Origin: Ooceraea biroi | Taxonomy: Eukaryota > Arthropoda > Insecta > Hymenoptera > Formicidae | DNA length: 64,000 nt | Reading direction: 5' to 3' | NCBI RefSeq assembly: GCF_003672135.1 | Contig: NC_039507.1 | Coordinates: forward strand, 17,848,278 to 17,912,277 | Shown: positions 49,939-61,300 of the stretch, piece after piece | How the letters are laid out: each line of letters begins with the position of its first letter | Numbering within the stretch: position 1 is the stretch's first letter | The notes under the pieces: model-generated | What the model saw: only the letters and a program-made list of their open reading frames with translations | What the model was told of the DNA's origin: nothing | The model's database searches: none | Translations under genes and position numbers: made by a program

Positions 49939-50154
49939 AAACATTTGGTAATTATTTAGATTAACGGAGCAACCTCGAATGACCTTGGCCTTGACATATG
50001 TTGTCACGGTCACCCTCCTAAGTGACCTTCAAAAGGTTTTAGCCGTCGCTCATTGTTTATTAAAAAGTTATTAACAAAAGAAGTTTCGAAAATATAGTAG
50101 TTATTTTGAATATTGAAAGACATAAACGACGAATATGAACGAAGGAAAGTGATT

Positions 50155-50195
50155 TAACCTAACCTAATCTAATCTAACCTGGTTAGGTTAGGTTA
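50155..50195. repeat. Head-to-head telomere-like repeats (CCTAA)n-(TTAGG)n
   Basis: AACCTAACCT with CTAAT variants runs up to about 50180 and is directly followed by GGTTAGGTTAGGTT in the opposite sense. The switch coincides with the left end of the GC-rich hairpin insertion. A further AACCTAACCC follows its right end at 50445-50455. Confidence 0.85.
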
Positions 50196-50456
50196 TATTT
50201 TCCGAAACTGGAGCCCGGACACATATACGCTCGTTTTTCAGCCCGCTTCGCGGGAGGGCGGGGGGAAGGGGCTTCGCCCCTCCTCCCGCCAGAATCCGTG
50301 CCGTGTACCAGGTGATCAAAATCTGTACGGTGAAATCTGTAGCACCGGCTGCGGCGGGGGGAGAGGCAAAGCCCCTCCCCCCGCCCTCCCGCGAAGCGGG
50401 CTGAAAACGAGCGTATGTGTCCGGGGCTGCGGTTTCGGAAAATATAACCTAACCCA
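50184..50456. mobile_element. Nested GC-rich hairpin element inside copy 3
   Basis: About 270 bp with arms of roughly 105 bp: GGTTAGGTTATATTTTCCGA at the left and the reverse complement at the right. Inner parts hold two compact hairpins with TTCG loops, CCCGC-TTCG-GCGGG-like and AGGGGC-TTCG-CCCCT-like, and a G-run GGGCGGGGGG. The loop is about 65 bp. It is absent from the same place in copy 1, so it is a later insertion, apparently into or beside the TTAGG array. Its own exact ends are blurred because they also consist of telomere-like sequence. Confidence 0.75.
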
Positions 50457-50834
50457 AACCTATTTCTGATTTAAAGGTAAAATTCCATCAAATATACTCT
50501 TTCGTAAACGTATATGATATCGTAAAATTATGCTCTATTCATTAAACTCTTTTGTTAATAACTTTCTAACAAACAACGAGCGACGGGCGAAACCTAGTGC
50601 GGGTTATTCGGGAAGGTGACTTTTGTAATATATGTCAAACTCAAGTCCTTACTTCGCGTGGACAGGAAAATTCGTGCAAAATCATTAAACTTCTTTTGTT
50701 AATAACTTTTTAATAAACAATGAGCGACGGCTAAAATCTTTTGAAGGTCACTCAGGAGGGTGACCTCTATAATATACGTCAAGGTCAAGGTCATCCGAGG
50801 TTGCTCCGTTAAACTAAATAATTACCAAACATTT

Positions 50835-53800
50835 TTACGCGGTACGCTCTCACTTCCATACGGATGGAGTGCTATGCAGTCGCATTCCGCGTATAATATC
50901 GCGCTTATATTTTATAAGGGTCTTCATAATGCGCGCGCGCGGCACTTAACCGTCTCGGCCTAACGCGCGAATTTTACGCTTCTGCGAAAGGGCCCGATAT
51001 ACGCGCGTCCCTTGCGGGTTCGCAGCGGCGTGGCGCGGGCTCGGTAGTGCGCATTGCCGTAAAATTTGCTCGTTAAAACGACACGTTCCTTTCGACGCGC
51101 TATATATCATCCGTAAAGTCGTAGCTGTTACGGCACGTTGCCCTGCCCTGTCGAAGAAAACGCTGACCGCGTTCGATTTCTCAGCCGAACTCTGACAATC
51201 TGCCGGACATCGGCGATCGCTGATATCTATTACGCTCGCGCGCGCTCATCGATTATCCTCGCCGGCGGCATCGATCAGCACTTTCGTGGCGCCCATCCCC
51301 GCGCACCCACCCTCGCAGGGATGAAACTTTTGTCCGCGGCACTTGGACACTTTGTCAGTGTCCTTCCTCGCTTATTACACTTCACGGTGGACGCGCCGAA
51401 CGCGCGGATGTACAGGACGTCGTGGCGCGCGACATGTAGACGCCTTGTTAGCGTAAACTACTCCCCGGCGAAGTTGGACAGGACTTTCGGCTAACGGCGC
51501 GCGTTTCGACGCTCGCGGACGTTCCGTCGAAAACTCGTCGACGTTCCCCTCGCGAAGCGCGATCACGACGCTGGATTAACCCCGTATCCAACGTATCGCT
51601 CCTCCGATTCACCGGGCAACGTCGTTTCCGTGGATACGCGAGGATACAACGCGCGCGATCCTCGCGCTCATCGCGCTCTCGATGATGAATCCCTCGGATT
51701 AGCGGTGGCTCGTCAGATTTCGAGCTCATTAGGGCGAGAATCTTTATTGAGCTACGATTAACCACCGGCGTCGTGTATACGCTCCTAAATTGGACATTTG
51801 CGCGGGTAGATTAAACGAACTAATATCTAGGAGGGAGAATATGATAAGCCGGAGGGGAATAAAGCGAGGATCGAGTTCGCATCGTCGTCGGCCCTGTCGC
51901 TAAATTTCACTGGCCTTTCCGTCCACCACGTGTGACACGTCCCCGTTCGGTACGACACACGGACAGCCGGCGGTGAAGCGGACAGCGACGAGCGAATTGC
52001 GGTGTCTGTGGGCAGCACACGTGCACGGCAGGCCCTCGGTATCGTCGTCGTCGTCGTGGTGGCCGCTGCCGTCGTCTGGGTTATGAAATATCACAGGGTC
52101 AGGTCGGCTACGTGTCACTGCAAGGGACTTGGACGCGTCTTAACAAGGCGAACTCGAGCCACCATTCGCCCTCGTCTCCTCTGCTGAATTCAACGGCCTG
52201 TGCTCCACACCCACCTCTTCTCCCCAAGATCTATGCGGTCGTCCGCCTTCCTTTCCTCCTCGATGGACGGTGACACGTGATAGTAGACCTGCCCGGAAAC
52301 GAAGATTCGGCGGAGTACGAGGGAGAACAAAGAGCGCGCGCAGTTAGCTCGGAGCCACTTCCGATCCCCTAATTGAGAGGCTCGTCCGGATATCTGCCCT
52401 CGTGGAGATCCTTCCCTCTTCCATCGTTCTCCTAGTAACAATCTATCGATCTATACAGACGCACATGAATGTAGCTACCTATCTGGTTGGCTGTCTATCG
52501 GTCTTTTACTGCCTCTCCGTCGTCTCCGCCGTCTACCTTCCTCCTTAATTTCACGGTGGCCCAACCGTATCCTCTCGCCGACACCTCCGCTCCACCCCCG
52601 TCGACACATGTATCGTCTAGACGATTTGCTTCATGGCCCTTTGTACAAAGTTCAAACGGCGCCTCGATGAGTTTCTCGCGCCTTCTCGCAGCCAAGAATC
52701 CGTGCCCTGCAAGGGAGCGCGTCGCGTTGAAACTTTCGGTAATTACACGGCGAGGGTTCTCGCTCGCGTTCTCGAGGCGAAAAATGTCGCTACCTCGTTA
52801 ATATTTAACGAGTCGTTAATCACGTCCGGGAAGAACGACGTCCGTGACGAGTGGTCGCGTATGCGCGTATACATTTGTTAACACTTGCTTTCTCGAGCAT
52901 TTCCTCTGTAATGTGTTTTACACGGGGTAATAAATTGCTGTGCCCGATAGCTTTAAGTGCAGCGTGCGGATAGGATTAACGTTACATATTACGCCGCTGA
53001 GCAGAATAAAAACATGGTAGGTTATAGTAAAATATTTTTATGCAGAGTAATTAGAAAGCTGTTATAAATCATTAATAATAGAAAATAAAGAAGTAACGGA
53101 AAATTAATATAGGAGACAGTTCTATTTAACTTTTGCAAAGTGTCATGAAAAGAAAATGTTATGAAAAAATGTCTGCATAGAAATATCTTAAAATTTAACT
53201 TGATCGATATTACACATGATTCCTCTCGCTTCTTACTGTGCATAAATGAAGCTTTTAGAAGATTCGATCTCGAAGCCCGTTGAGCTTGATTCAAAGCACG
53301 ATTATCTCTGCGATCTAAATTGTCAAGGTTCGTGATGTGGAGAAAGTGCATTTTTCTAGTCACACGACTTTCCTTTGTTATCAAACTAGGATATTTCAAT
53401 TGGCACTATTAAAGTCGATCGATATCTATTAAAAGATTCAACTCCATCTAAATGATTCCGCGACAGGCGAAGAATTTCCGAAATTAGGACACGCTATCTA
53501 TTCTACGGCATTACTTGAAGTTTGAATATTTTTGAAATCTATTTCATTAAAAGAAACGTTCGGAACAATGATAACATAATTATTACACACGTAATTATTA
53601 CATACAATTCAGTTCTCTCAATTAAACATTTTTATTATCGCATTTTGACTTTATATATAACTTTAATTAATTTTCTGTTTTTTATTCTCCAATTAATTGC
53701 TTACTTGGATTGCTATTTAAAATATAATATAACTGTCAAGAGAGAATTCAATTAATACAATCGTTTTTTTAATAAAAAACATTTTTAATTTATTTTGTGT

Positions 53801-56800
53801 TACACGAATAACACGGAGAAGAACAAAATTACGTAAACGAGGTCGACAGCTACTCCGAATTCATTTCGTTTGCTGCTGCATTATGTGTAACAATCTTTAT
53901 TGTGTCAAGAAATTTATAATGGAGATTAAGCCACTTTTCATAAACAGGGTCGACGAAAAGTCACGATTCACCGAGCTAACGACGCGATGATAATACAGTT
54001 GTCGTAAGCAATAAAATAAAAAGAAGACACGCCGAAGAAGAAGAACGAGATGGCTTCGATTCCTTTCTCTCCTCATTCCGTTTCTTTTTTAATGTCGTTG
54101 AAAATAATGGAGCTCACGATAGACTCCCATTCGAGCGAACGAATATAATGGTGGATTTTCATAAAAATTTCACGGTTCGGGCTCTACGGAGTAACGAGGA
54201 CCACGCCTAGTTCCTCACGCAACGGTGCATCGACGATTGATCATTGTCTCGTAAAAATCGAAAGCAATGACCTGCAATTGCCTCGCAGATCCTCGCGGAG
54301 CGACTCGAGGATGTCGCGGATTACGCATGAATGTTACGCACTGGCTCGCCGCGCGAATGATACATTGAAATTATCGCGCGATTGCTGTGCGGATGATAGA
54401 AATGCCACAGCGAATGGTATCAATGCGCACCTGTGCGTAGCGACCGGAATCTTATTTGCCTTTAAGAGAGGAAGCATATAATTTTCGAGCGCAGTCGCTC
54501 GTCTGGAGGTGGATATATTATTATCATTATTATTATTATTATTATGCCGAGTAATTGCAACGTATATATCGATAATTGGATACAAGGCAAAGGCGTGTAG
54601 ATCGAGTCCTTTCGATATGCGGGTCGGAATGTGCGGTAGGATAAGAGAAATGCGCGCAATTAAACGCACGTACGTGCGTAGCTATCCGAGTCGAATGTCG
54701 TTGCACAAGCGTGTGCTTATATACATACGTGTTATATGCGTGCTATGTAGTATACCGCAAGCTCAATTATTTGTTACGTTAGAGATACAGAAAGACGATA
54801 TTTATTGTTCACTCGATGAATCCACCGCGTCGTCGTAATTGAAATAATGATTTACAGTTGCAGTTGCGGGTGTAACGGGAAAGAGAGGCTTTCTTTATTT
54901 CCGCGACGTGATAAATAATCGGACGATGCCGATCTCCTGGATTATAGAGCGGATTATCGCCGAATCGTCGGCCATTATCACCGGCTCGCCATCAAACATC
55001 GGCGTGTGGACATTTATCGGCGTAGTTAGGATTTATTATCGCGGCCGACGCCGGGCATTTTTCTTCCACGCTCGGCGGCGCCGTATCTCCGATTCTCGAT
55101 CGATCCCTCGATCCCTCGATCCCGCAGGATCTTCGCTGTTGGTTAAGAGCACTCGCACCGTGCCGGATCGTCGCGTCGGATCCGCGCTGTCGCCGTTAAT
55201 CCTCGTCGCAGATATTTATTCCGAGTGTAATCGGAACGAGAGGCAGAGCCACGACTCGCTAACTAAGCGTCCCAAGACGTTAAATCGTACCGTCGATTCG
55301 CCACGGTGGGCCCTCCATTACCAGCGCGCGCGAGTTTCGAGCGGATTCGCCACGACGAAACGCCTCGTCGAACTTTGGGGGCAACATTTTAACGGTCTCG
55401 AAATCTCCACAACGTCAAACTTTATTATTGCAAGTTAAAAGTATGTTTGATTATTAGCTGCGATTTATATAAATAATAGTGTTATTATGTATAGCTGAAA
55501 TTAGGTAGATTAGACTATTTTTAACGATTTTTAAAGATTTATTGGTTAATATATTATCTAAATAAACGGAAATGGGAGTAAACTTATATGAAAAATCTGT
55601 CAAGAATACTTTGAAATCCATTAGAGCGCTTTTTCATCTTGCGATACATAATGATATCAATAATGAAACAGTTAATGCACTTAACAAATTACGGCATAAA
55701 TCAGATGTTGACTTACCCATCATTTGTTGTCGTTAAACATGTGTTCTGTTGTATGTGTACGTCACTAACACTTCCTGTGGGTATAGCATTTGAAGCGAAA
55801 GCCACAGCGATTAATTATTACAATCATTACGATAATTGAGTTAACCAATAACCGATATGAAATACACAGATGCGAATAGTGTCTCTGTGCGCACTGATAG
55901 CATTATCGCAAATTTGTTTATCCTCTTTGAGGATAATGCCGTTCTGCGTTTATCTGCTTTTTTCCCGTAATGCTCGCGAAATAAACCAAGTATTTAAATC
56001 TTAAGTTAATCTTTGTTATGAAAAACAGCTGTGCGCTCGCGATTCAGAAGCTCGCCAGTGTAGAAATTCGTCAGCATAGCTTGAGAAAATGAGATTGCAG
56101 GAATTTCTTCGAGAAGTTACGCCATTTTGCCCGTCATCTTTGCGTTATTTAAGTTTACTGTTCATTAATAAATTCTCGTCGTTTTTCTATGAAGTAATTC
56201 ACTGGCGTGAGCCGATGGTGCAGGTTGCCATTGCCGTGCTCGGATTTGCGCTCACGAAAGGAACAGCGCACATTTATGTAAATATACATAGCGTTGTTCG
56301 AGCTTTTATATTCTACCTATTACCCAAACTATTCAGTAAATAAACTTAAAATAATTCATTAAGCAAATACTTAATCACGTTTCGGCACGTTTATTAAGTT
56401 TAAATTCTAAAAGTTTCTAAGTTAAATCTAAAACTTTTCAAGATGCTGCGCACAATTATTGAGAAATGATACGTTAGTAGATAAAATCAATATATATTAT
56501 CCTTATAACCTTTATAGTTTTATAAAAACATTGGATATTTTATGATAAATTAAGAAAGCAGCTTATTTAAAGAACCTACAATTTAATTTATTGTTGCATT
56601 TCTCACAAAACTGATAATACCTTTAGGTTGAATTTGGTACTTTATACGAGTGAAAAGTTGAATAGCAGATTATTTGTGTTAAAACTGTATATAATTGGAT
56701 TATGGTTTATTTTCAATTCTCTCTAATATCTCGGATTCCCTTTGATATTCGATTTATTCGGAATATTGATAAACTTTATCTTGATGATTAATTTAGGTCA

Positions 56801-57407
56801 ATAATGGGTTATCAATAATGATAGATTATTTAGGTTAACAATAATGATTTATCGATATGAAATAGTAACAACTACACATTACGCGACATATAATATGTCG
56901 AAAGTACAATAAATTTGAAATACGATTAAATCAGAAAATTAATGAAATATATTGTTCAATTTAGCTGACGACCGTTTATTTGCTTAATTCTGTTTGTGAC
57001 ATATTTTCAAAAATTGCACGGTTTTTAAATTATATATTAATAAATAATGCATAGTTTTTTGTATCGATATAACGCAATATGTATACTTATATAAATAGTG
57101 TTTGGAAATTTCAAGCTCAGTCAGACATGCGATGCTACAGAAATGTTTATCATCTAATGCATTCAAGAGAGCCAAGTTTTCCATGAATGTGCTTATCTGT
57201 CAATCGCTGTGAAAGCATTCACATTGAATTTATTTCAATCTCTTCGTGCTTCCCCGAAACTGTCGCTCGATTTAACTTCGCAAAGCTGTTCATACGTCGG
57301 ATATTCCATTTTTATTTAATAGAATTCAATATTAAATGGTTGCAAATTTTTTTCTCTTTTCCCTTTTTGACTGAAGATGTAATATTTTGTATGTTTATTT
57401 TATTTTG
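50835..57407. other. Noncoding stretch, CpG-rich then AT-rich, no gene recognised
   Basis: The part from 50835 to 52900 is CpG-rich with several open frames at once. The parts 53000-53800 and 55440-57400 are AT-rich. The frame 54908-55438 (176 codons) has no recognisable domain. Simple repeats: (CGT)n at about 52041-52060, (ATT)n at 54518-54545, and three CCCTCGAT-like units near 55105-55125. Confidence 0.45.
54518..54545. repeat. (TTA)n microsatellite
   Basis: Nine TTA-type units with one C substitution. Confidence 0.9.
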
Positions 57408-57595
57408 TAGAGGAGAATCCCCTATTATGAGATATGCTCCTAATATGAGATAATGGGGTTTCTGCTAAACTAGTGAGCACCATTTGTTAGTTCCACCATG
57501 AACTTATTACTCTTGGTGTAAAATGTATTTAGTGAAAAATTCATTGTTCGTTATTGCGTTTAGCCTTTGCAAGAAAAGATTGTGAAATTGTGAAC

Positions 57596-57613
57596 ATGTC
57601 AAAGGAACTTGAG
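57596..57613 (+). other. Possible first coding exon of the pogo-like element
   Basis: ATG followed by codons for SKELE and then a consensus 5' splice site GAG|GTAAGT. If real, it would splice to an acceptor near 57935 (TTTTTATAG) ahead of the DNA-binding fragment. This is tentative because it is only six codons. Confidence 0.25.
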
Positions 57614-57945
57614 GTAAGTCTTTAAACCTTGTTTATTATATAATAAGGAAATGGTTGGCAATAAATTCGGTATGCAATGATAGAGTAGAATCATAGTAAC
57701 AGGAAAATACGCAATTTGTTGAATTGCTTAATTGTAGAGGTTAGATTTCATGATCGCGGAACCGCTAGGCGTGTGGCTCGTATAATGAGATATTCAGGGT
57801 ACTCTTAATATGAGATAATTATTGCTCGAATATGAAGATTATGTAGTGTAATAAAATGAAAGAAAATACTACTTAAGGTTAGAGAAAAATTAATACGAAT
57901 TTATATTACGAATTTTTGTGTATTTAATTTTTATAGAATCTGACT

Positions 57946-58026
57946 ATGGAGGTTAGAGATATGAGGAAGCGTCGACAGTGGAATCGTGAAGATTTGGCGA
58001 AGGCTGTGGCAGCAGTATTTTTATAA
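57946..58026 (+). pseudogene. Psq-like helix-turn-helix fragment of a pogo-type transposase
   Basis: A 26-codon fragment reads MEVRDMRKRRQWNREDLAKA and then VAAVFL before a stop. The basic stretch followed by W..EDL.KA..AV is the start of the Psq/CENP-B-type DNA-binding helix-turn-helix of pogo and Tigger transposases. A splice-acceptor-like TTTTTATAG lies just upstream. The rest of the transposase is deleted; nothing resembling the DDE catalytic domain remains before the right terminus. Recognition rests on one short motif plus the TA-flanked terminal repeats. Confidence 0.55.
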
Positions 58027-58320
58027 AACTATCTAATAAAGATTTTAATTGCAATACTGATGTATTTTGCACTTTTAACACCGATTTCTCGAAGTATCTT
58101 ATATTAGGAGCACACTTTCTCGATCCTGCGTAAAGCTCTTTTTTCAAAATTTTTTTAATTTTTGGAAAAAATAATATTTAAATTAGATTTTTCATTTTGC
58201 CAACCTAAAGCTTATTAAATTCTCTTCAAGAGAACGTATTACATTTTTAAATTCTGCCTATAGATTTCCTTACATTCGGCAAAATCGATATGGTATCTCA
58301 TAATCGGGGACTTTCCTCTA

Positions 58321-61300
58321 TATTTGAAAGATCATGTTTTATTACTTCCGAGTCTTATATGGTTGCCGTCAATTTTTAAAAGCAATCTGTTTTCTGAAGT
58401 ATGTATGATCGAATAAAAATAGAACTCTTGTACGTACGTGTCTAACGTCACATGATATTTCAAGAACGGATCAAGATGGTAGTCGACCGTAGACTCGATT
58501 GTGGACTCACGTCATAACAGTCGTGCCGCTATCGCTCGACAGCAAAAGAGTTAATCCTTTCCCCCGTACAGACGCGATACGTTCTACTCCGCGCGGCAGT
58601 AGCCGCGAGGAGTCGACGTAGGAAAAGGGGGTGAAAAAGCCGCGGCGGTGCGAAGGGCGCGAAGAAAAAATGGTCGAGTAGTATAGGCGCGGGGAGAGGT
58701 AGGGGAAGCCCAGCAAGGAGACGCTGAGGGAGTCGAAGAGAAGCGAAAAGCACGAAACTCGCATTTCCCTAAGTATAACGTATGCCCTTAATCCCGGAAT
58801 TTATGCGAGCGGAATTAACGCTCGCGCTCGACTACTCCGCTCAACTCGCCAGCAACGAGCTCTCGCCTTAAGCACGTACATGCGGAGCTCGCTTGTGCAC
58901 ATATCCGCGAAGAGCTCTAACACCCGTCGTGAAACATCGGTAGTGATGGCCCGAAACCGATATCCAGTCGCGGTTTTCGAGCGACGCGGTGTATTCCTTT
59001 GATAAGCGGGAATAGAAGGGCAAACATCGGGAGTATGGGGAAGTGTATGGAGGCCGGTTATAGGCTCTTATCGGGATTTACGACGCCTTCGAGGCACACT
59101 TCAGCTATGAGCGAGAATGTGAAGAAGGATAATATTTTTGTTTGCGAGCTCTCGTGAGAATTATACACTTTGGCCCGCTATCGAAGGAGACCTTAAATCG
59201 CGCAGAGGCTCTCAGCCTCCAGACATCCACGAATTATCGGCCGATGATCCTGGCAGATGGAATTAAAATGTATGATTGGAACATGCTGGTGGAGAAAATG
59301 CGCGGATAAGAGAAGGGGATGTATAAATTACATGTACATATTTTTCTTTCTTTTATATTTCCTTTTTATAGACATGCCTGGCGCCGCAAGCATACGAGCA
59401 CTTTTATTGCTTCATCGCATGCAACTTAACGTGCTCAGATTGTGCTACAACTTGACGATAAATGCTAGATACGTATTTACGATATTACCGACATTACTGC
59501 CAACTAATGCGCACAGAATCATATTACTGACACTTCTTACCACGATTATTCCACCAGATCCCATAAGAGTCTATATATGATCCCACGAGACCTTTGTATC
59601 CCGTAAGATTAATGAGATTAAGCTATAATATTTTCGGGCACGGTGAAGTATCGAGCCGCAAGCGTAACCCATTTTCGCGGTGAGGAGCCGTATATCCATT
59701 ATCAGCGAGCGTACTTGCGCCCTTGCGCGACTGACGTACAATTAATCTTCGCGAGCATCGGAACGCATCGGCGGTGCTGTTTGACGTATCACGAATTTCT
59801 GGCATATTGGCAGCCGAAGAGTCGATATCCCCGCGTAAGGGTATCGGCTCCATCACTAACCATGCAGCCCTGACGTATATGTCCCCGCGGCCCTTCGTCC
59901 CTCAGCTTTGCTGTACTCCTTCCGCCACACACTTGAGCGCATAAAGCGGAAAACGCATGGGCGCACTCGGGCGCGGGAATCGTCTTGGCGCGTTAGGCTT
60001 CGCCGAAGGGACGAGAAGGCCGTGTCGAAGGGCGCGCGTACGTTGTGTACGTCGCCGGATCTCATAAAGGGACTTTCCGCGACAGACGGCTGGTTATTCG
60101 CCGGAGATTTCGTAAAGGACTTTTCTGTAGTCGATGGCCCCTGCGCGCGCTCCCATCGTCAACGTCGTTTACTCGTTTTTCTCAGCCTCTCCCCCTCGGG
60201 CACCCCGGCCGATTTACTTCCGATTGTGCTCCCTATTGATCGGCCGAAATTTCATTTCGATTATGAGTTATTTCGACCGGCGCACAAGCAGCGCTCGTTT
60301 GGTTCAAGTCCTCCGTGAGTTCTCCGTGCGATCGAACTGAAACCAACATTTCTCGATTTCACTTTTCTCCACATTCGTACGTGCGCATAGGAAATCTTTA
60401 AACAGGATGGATGCATCCTTTCATTCTTTTATCTTTTTATCCTTTCATCAGTTAAAAAGTTTGTCCTAGTTGTGGAAAACATTTTTTGTCATTAAAATTC
60501 TGAAAGGGTCTTTTTTGTTGCGTACGAGTATACGGGCTATTCAATGCCTGGTGCGACTGAGCTTTTAAAAGCTTTTTCTGCATCTTTTATATATTTTGAT
60601 GAATGGTTGCATTATGAAGCTTGACAAATCCATTTATGACAATTTTTTAAGGCGATAGCACGTCTGCGTCATTAAGTTTGACGTTACGTGTATGTTACCG
60701 CAAGAATTCTAAATGGTTTCCACTCGGAACTTACAAAGATTTTTTAATAATGATCTAGAAATTTTTATAATGTTGATATATAATGCCAACTTGTCGGCAA
60801 TATCCAAATTTATCCGCGAGCTGGTCGGTATAAATAATTTTTGCATGTGCTACGAGATTGTGAAGGTGGTATAAAAATTTCAAACCACGTGCCCGTGAGG
60901 TGGTTAAACAATCACGTCGCCTTGAAGCGGCTGCGCGCACGTACGACATCGCTGGCAACGAAAAAAGGATGTGTACTCGACGTAAAAAGTGTATTACCGC
61001 GCTTAGATTGCTCCCAGCGGTGTACCCGGGTACGCGTCTTATGGGCTGCATGATTGGTTAACTTTAATCGCTTCCTGTTTAAGAACCTAGCTTCTCTGGG
61101 TTATATGAAGATTTCCATCTCTCTACCTCTCCGGAGGAGTCTGTTACCAAGTGGCTCCCCGGTGATTGTACCAATGTTCAGTTAAGCACCGAAACTTAAT
61201 ATTCCTCTATCCAATTTAATTCTTAGACATATTGAATCATGAAAATTAAACCCAACTCAACAACTAGCACACGCAATTTCTGCGCTAACGATCTGTGTTG

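Larger units (their letters stand above)
49947..50826 (+). mobile_element. Long-TIR non-autonomous DNA transposon, 8-bp TSD family, copy 3
   Basis: An 880-bp element flanked by a perfect 8-bp duplication AAACATTT (49939-49946, 50827-50834). It begins GGTAATTATTTAGATTAACGG and ends with the near-exact reverse complement. The arms are about 140 bp. The body matches the reverse complement of copy 1, including the words AATTCCATCAA.TATACTCTTTCG. A second arm-like module lies near the right arm (about 50560-50670). A separate GC-rich hairpin element interrupts its telomere-like repeat. No coding capacity. Confidence 0.92.
57410..58318 (+). mobile_element. Internally deleted pogo-like (Tc1/mariner superfamily) element
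   Basis: About 909 bp flanked by TA (57408-57409, 58319-58320). Inverted termini of about 25 bp, GAGGAGAATCCCCTATTATG at the left and GAGGAAAGTCCCCGATTATG (reverse-complemented) at the right, both continue into AGATA. The motif TAATATGAGATAAT recurs near both ends (for example 57428-57453 and 57780-57820), as subterminal repeats do. It retains a short fragment resembling a Psq-type helix-turn-helix, found in pogo/Tigger transposases; the catalytic part is missing. It is therefore a non-autonomous deletion derivative. Confidence 0.65.

Noticed and set aside
54908..55438. 176-codon frame starting MINNRTMPISWIIERIIAES
   Set aside because: No recognisable domain, no splice or promoter support, and composition changes abruptly within it.
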